A program made the position numbers and the translations under genes. A stretch of DNA of 64,000 nucleotides, from contig NZ_JBHJHQ010000007.1 in NCBI RefSeq assembly GCF_042219825.1, positions 248,001-312,000 of the forward strand, in the 5' to 3' direction. Shown in pieces: positions 61,505 to 64,000 of this stretch. Position 1 is the first letter of the stretch. Every line of letters starts with the position of its first letter. This stretch comes from JBHJHP01 sp042219825 (lineage in GTDB: Bacteria > Bacteroidota > Bacteroidia > Bacteroidales > UBA5342). A model generated the notes under the pieces. That model was not told where the DNA came from. It made no database searches and was given only the letters and a program-made list of their open reading frames with translations.

Positions 61505-62386
61505 TCAGATTTCTGCGCTGGCAGTTTCCATTTCGCGGTCAACTTTTTTAACCAGTCCCTGCAATACTTTACCCGGACCAACCTCTGTAAAGGAAGTGGC
61601 ACCGTCGGCAATCATATTCTGAACGGTCTGTGTCCATTTTACAGCACCTGTCAACTGTGCAATCAGGTTTTCTTTTATCACCGAAGGATCAGTCTGCGGT
61701 TTGGCATCCACATTCTGATAAATCGGACAAACCGGGGCATTTATTGTTGTTGTTTTAATGGCTTCGGCCAGTTCTTCACGGGCAGGTTCCATTAGTGGTG
61801 AATGGAAGGCACCTCCAACCGGTAAGACCAAAGCGCGTTTGGCACCTTTTTCTTTCAGGGTTTCGCAGGCAGCATTAACGGCTTCTACAGAGCCGGAAAT
61901 CACCAGCTGACCAGGACAGTTGTAGTTGGCAGCGACCACAATACCTTCGGTTGTTTCGCAAACAGCTTCCACTGTTTCATCATCCATTCCAACAATGGCT
62001 GCCATGGTTGACGGTTCAACTTCGCAGGCTTTCTGCATGGCCATGGCACGTTTCGAAACCAGGGTCAATCCGTCTTCAAATGTCAGGGCTCCGGCAGACA
62101 CCAGGGCAGAAAATTCGCCCAAAGAGTGACCGGCAACCATTTCAGGTATGAATTTTTCTCCCATTACTTTCGCCAGAATCGTTGAGTGTAAAAAGATAGC
62201 CGGCTGGGTAACCTTTGTTTGTTTCAGGTCATCCATGGTTCCTTCAAACATCAGATCGGTGATTCGGAAGCCCAGAATATCGTTGGCTTTTTCGAATAAC
62301 TCTTTTGCAATTTCGTAATTGTCGTACAGGTCTTTTCCCATTCCTACAAACTGGGCACCCTGTCCCGGAAATACAAATGCTTTCAT
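61505..62386 (-). CDS. fabD: Malonyl-CoA:ACP transacylase
   Basis: Loads malonyl groups onto acyl carrier protein for fatty acid synthesis. The 293-residue protein starts AFVFPGQGAQFVGMGKDL and has the GHSLGE nucleophile loop (Ser88). The conserved Q-L-V-I-S-G strand and the AFHSPLM histidine motif follow; QNVDAKPQTD and TEVGPGKVLQGLVKK close the fold. Length and order are standard. An exact -7 box lies upstream and a clear terminator follows, so it appears to be transcribed alone, apart from other fab genes. Confidence 0.95.
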   Translation of the reverse strand: MKAFVFPGQGAQFVGMGKDLYDNYEIAKELFEKANDILGFRITDLMFEGTMDDLKQTKVTQPAIFLHSTILAKVMGEKFIPEMVAGHSLGEFSALVSAGALTFEDGLTLVSKRAMAMQKACEVEPSTMAAIVGMDDETVEAVCETTEGIVVAANYNCPGQLVISGSVEAVNAACETLKEKGAKRALVLPVGGAFHSPLMEPAREELAEAIKTTTINAPVCPIYQNVDAKPQTDPSVIKENLIAQLTGAVKWTQTVQNMIADGATSFTEVGPGKVLQGLVKKVDREMETASAEI

Positions 62387-62410
62387 TGTCTATAATTTTA
62401 ATTTGCGCCG

Positions 62411-62418
62411 CAAAGATA
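62411..62418 (-). promoter_or_regulatory. -7 promoter box for fabD
   Basis: Reads TATCTTTG on the minus strand, an exact match, about 24 bases before the ATG. The -33 element is not clear. Confidence 0.45.
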
Positions 62419-62509
62419 TAAAAACTTTATGGTAGAAATAAATACATGACATTTACCTTTTTATCGTCATTTACTATCTTTATACCTTCAACCAATTTAT
62501 CAATGTTGC

Positions 62510-63604
62510 ATGTTTAAGCCACTACTATTCTTATCGGTCATTTTTCTGATCGGATGTGCCGGAAAGCAAGAAAAATCACTCCCATATATCGATCTTTCAA
62601 AGTTTGAAGATGGCATTCATCACTGGAATCTTTATAGCGAAATCAGAACACAGGAACGCTATGACTCCGCTGATGTTATAGGTATTGCGGATAATTTATT
62701 GCGTTATCAGAATAAAGACGGAGGTTGGCCCAAAAATATCGACTGGCTGGCAAAGCTGGACAGAGATTCCGTGATCAATGCCTTATCGGATCATTATCGT
62801 GAAAGCACGTATGACAACCGGAATACCTTCCCGCAAATTGAGTACCTGGCAAGTGTTTATCACTATTCAGGCAATGATAAATACAAAACAGGAGCAGAAA
62901 AAGGGTTGCATTATATTCTGAACACACAATATCCCAAAGGTGGCTGGCGGGGCTGGGATGCCGATGCCATAACCTTTAACGATGATGTGATGACCGGCAT
63001 CATGAACCTCTTGCTGGATGTAAAAGAGGAACGCGATATTTATTCATGGATTGGCAATGCCCTTCGTGATTCTTTGCTCGAAGCGTATGGTAAAGGACTT
63101 AAGGTGATCCTGAATTGCCAGATAAAACTGGATGGCACAAAAACGGCCTGGTGTCAGCAGCATGATCCGGTAACGTATGAACCGGTTCAGGGCAGAAGTT
63201 ACGAACTGCCATCTATCACGGCCCGTGAAAGCAGTGATATTGTCCTGTTTCTAATGCGGATTAAAGATCCGGATCAGGCTACCAAAGATGCGGTTGAATC
63301 TGCCGTAAAGTGGTTCAAAAAGGCAAAAATTACAGGATACCGCTATGCCACCATAGAAATTCCGGAACGGCCTTATCATGAAACAACGGTGGATTTTGAT
63401 CGTGAGTTTGTCCCGGATAAGAACGCCAAACCTGTTTGGGCCAGGTATTACGATCTAACAAACGGAAAACCATTTCTCTGTCTGCGCGATGGTACAGTCG
63501 TTTACAGTCTCAGCGAAATTTCATTCGACCGCCGTATCGGTTACGACTGGTACGGCTTTTGGCCTGAAAAAGTCCTTGAGGCATACAAGGCATGGACGGA
63601 ATAA
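62510..63604 (+). CDS. PL10 pectate lyase, lipoprotein
   Basis: A 364-residue lipoprotein (lipobox FLIGC, Cys16) of polysaccharide lyase family 10, which cuts polygalacturonate by beta-elimination using an (alpha/alpha)3-type toroid. Family signatures: YQNKDGGWPKNIDW, YDNRNTFPQIEYLA, YPKGGWRGWDADAITFNDDVM (core GGWRGWDADAITFNDD), WCQQHDPVTYEPVQGRSYE (core WCQQHDPVTYEP) and ARYYDLTNGKPFLCLRDG. It stands alone, far from the other pectin genes, between fabD (divergent) and a transporter gene. A near -7 box (TATCTTTA) lies about 30 bases before the ATG. Confidence 0.9.
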   Translation: MFKPLLFLSVIFLIGCAGKQEKSLPYIDLSKFEDGIHHWNLYSEIRTQERYDSADVIGIADNLLRYQNKDGGWPKNIDWLAKLDRDSVINALSDHYRESTYDNRNTFPQIEYLASVYHYSGNDKYKTGAEKGLHYILNTQYPKGGWRGWDADAITFNDDVMTGIMNLLLDVKEERDIYSWIGNALRDSLLEAYGKGLKVILNCQIKLDGTKTAWCQQHDPVTYEPVQGRSYELPSITARESSDIVLFLMRIKDPDQATKDAVESAVKWFKKAKITGYRYATIEIPERPYHETTVDFDREFVPDKNAKPVWARYYDLTNGKPFLCLRDGTVVYSLSEISFDRRIGYDWYGFWPEKVLEAYKAWTE

Positions 63605-63736
63605 AATAGTTTTTACATATCAGTTTTCTTTCAATAATCTTCTTTTTGTACAACTAATGCAAGTTGATTCGTCCGACTTTCCAAATCCATACGTTCGATT
63701 TCCTTAAACCTGTCGATTCAAAGCTTCCTGCCGACG

Positions 63737-63744
63737 TAGTTTTG
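63737..63744 (+). promoter_or_regulatory. -7 promoter box before the YdcZ-type gene
   Basis: TAGTTTTG is an exact TAnnTTTG match, 44 bases before the ATG. Confidence 0.4.
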
Positions 63745-63788
63745 TGAAGAATTTTAATGGTCAGTTTAAAATTGCTGATATAAAAGAT

Positions 63789-64000
63789 ATGGCTATGAAT
63801 CATTTTACAATCATACTTTTTGCGTTAACAGGAGGGATATTTCTATCCGTTCAGGGAGGATTAAATGCACAACTAGGATCCTTGCTAAAAAGTCCGTTGC
63901 TGGCGTCTCTGGTAGCATACCTTTTCAGTACGCTGTTTGCTTTTTTGCTTGTACTTTTTAGTATAAAGCAAATTCCGTCTATACAGCAGGTCAAAGCCAT
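63789..64000 (+). CDS. DMT-type transporter, YdcZ/DUF606 family, 5' part
   Basis: Only the first 70 codons lie in the window; the frame is open to the edge. The visible part starts with a membrane helix (FTIILFALTGGIFLSVQGG), then the conserved NAQLGSLLKSPLLASLVAY and a second helix (STLFAFLLVLFSI). The Q-G-G-L-N-A-Q-L-G pattern is typical of YdcZ/DUF606, small members of the drug/metabolite transporter group. The substrate is unknown. Two Met codons (63789 and 63795) are possible starts. Confidence 0.75.
   Translation, partial: MAMNHFTIILFALTGGIFLSVQGGLNAQLGSLLKSPLLASLVAYLFSTLFAFLLVLFSIKQIPSIQQVKA

Overview
The window looks like chromosomal DNA of a Bacteroidota bacterium, probably a marine or plant-polymer-degrading member of the Marinilabiliales/Prolixibacteraceae type. 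This is judged from content and not from any search. The signs are gldH, a type IX secretion (T9SS) C-terminal tag on a secreted lyase, many lipoprotein glycosidases, a lack of clear Shine-Dalgarno sites, and repeated promoters of the Bacteroidota -33 TTG / -7 TAnnTTTG type.

Layout. 1-7.4 kb is housekeeping: the 3' part of pruA, then holB, ricT, gldH, trmB, an alkyltransferase-like protein, an Mrp/ApbC ATPase and an M19 dipeptidase in one tight run. 7.4-18 kb holds a palindromic repeat patch, tilS, two small proteins, a radical SAM sulfatase maturase, yjbQ, a TrmH-type methyltransferase, aspS, a Nif3-like protein with its zinc-ribbon partner, a nitroreductase and a secreted protein. 18.2-24.3 kb is a sulfite reductase/siroheme operon (DUF2061, precorrin-2 dehydrogenase, cysJ, cysI, an SDR protein, cobA). 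It is preceded by a promoter, a Cys/Met-rich leader ORF and a terminator, together forming a textbook-shaped attenuator. 24.35-25.7 kb is a RAYT/IS200-like transposase gene flanked on both sides by arrays of short hairpins. The same hairpin family occurs at 7.4 kb.

25.8-54.5 kb is an accessory region. Pectin genes (six-hairpin glycosidase-like, DUF4861, DUF6250, PL9, GH78; then GH28, GH29, PL1, GH127/GH146) are split by a seven-gene same-strand cluster at 34.4-43.3 kb. That cluster encodes a PLP fold-III decarboxylase homologue with Met at the usual Schiff-base lysine, two GNAT-type acyltransferases and four cobalamin-type radical SAM enzymes. It looks like an uncharacterised small-molecule pathway. 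No SusC/SusD pair is present.

54.6-64 kb returns to core genes: tRNA-Lys(CUU), a PpiD-like isomerase, a Na+/H+ antiporter, lepA, an aldo/keto reductase and fabD. An isolated PL10 pectate lyase and the start of a YdcZ-type transporter close the window.

Most notable points: the cysteine attenuator with an identifiable antiterminator (18.2-18.45 kb), the B12-radical SAM cluster, and the X-Y-RAYT-Y-X arrangement of hairpin arrays.
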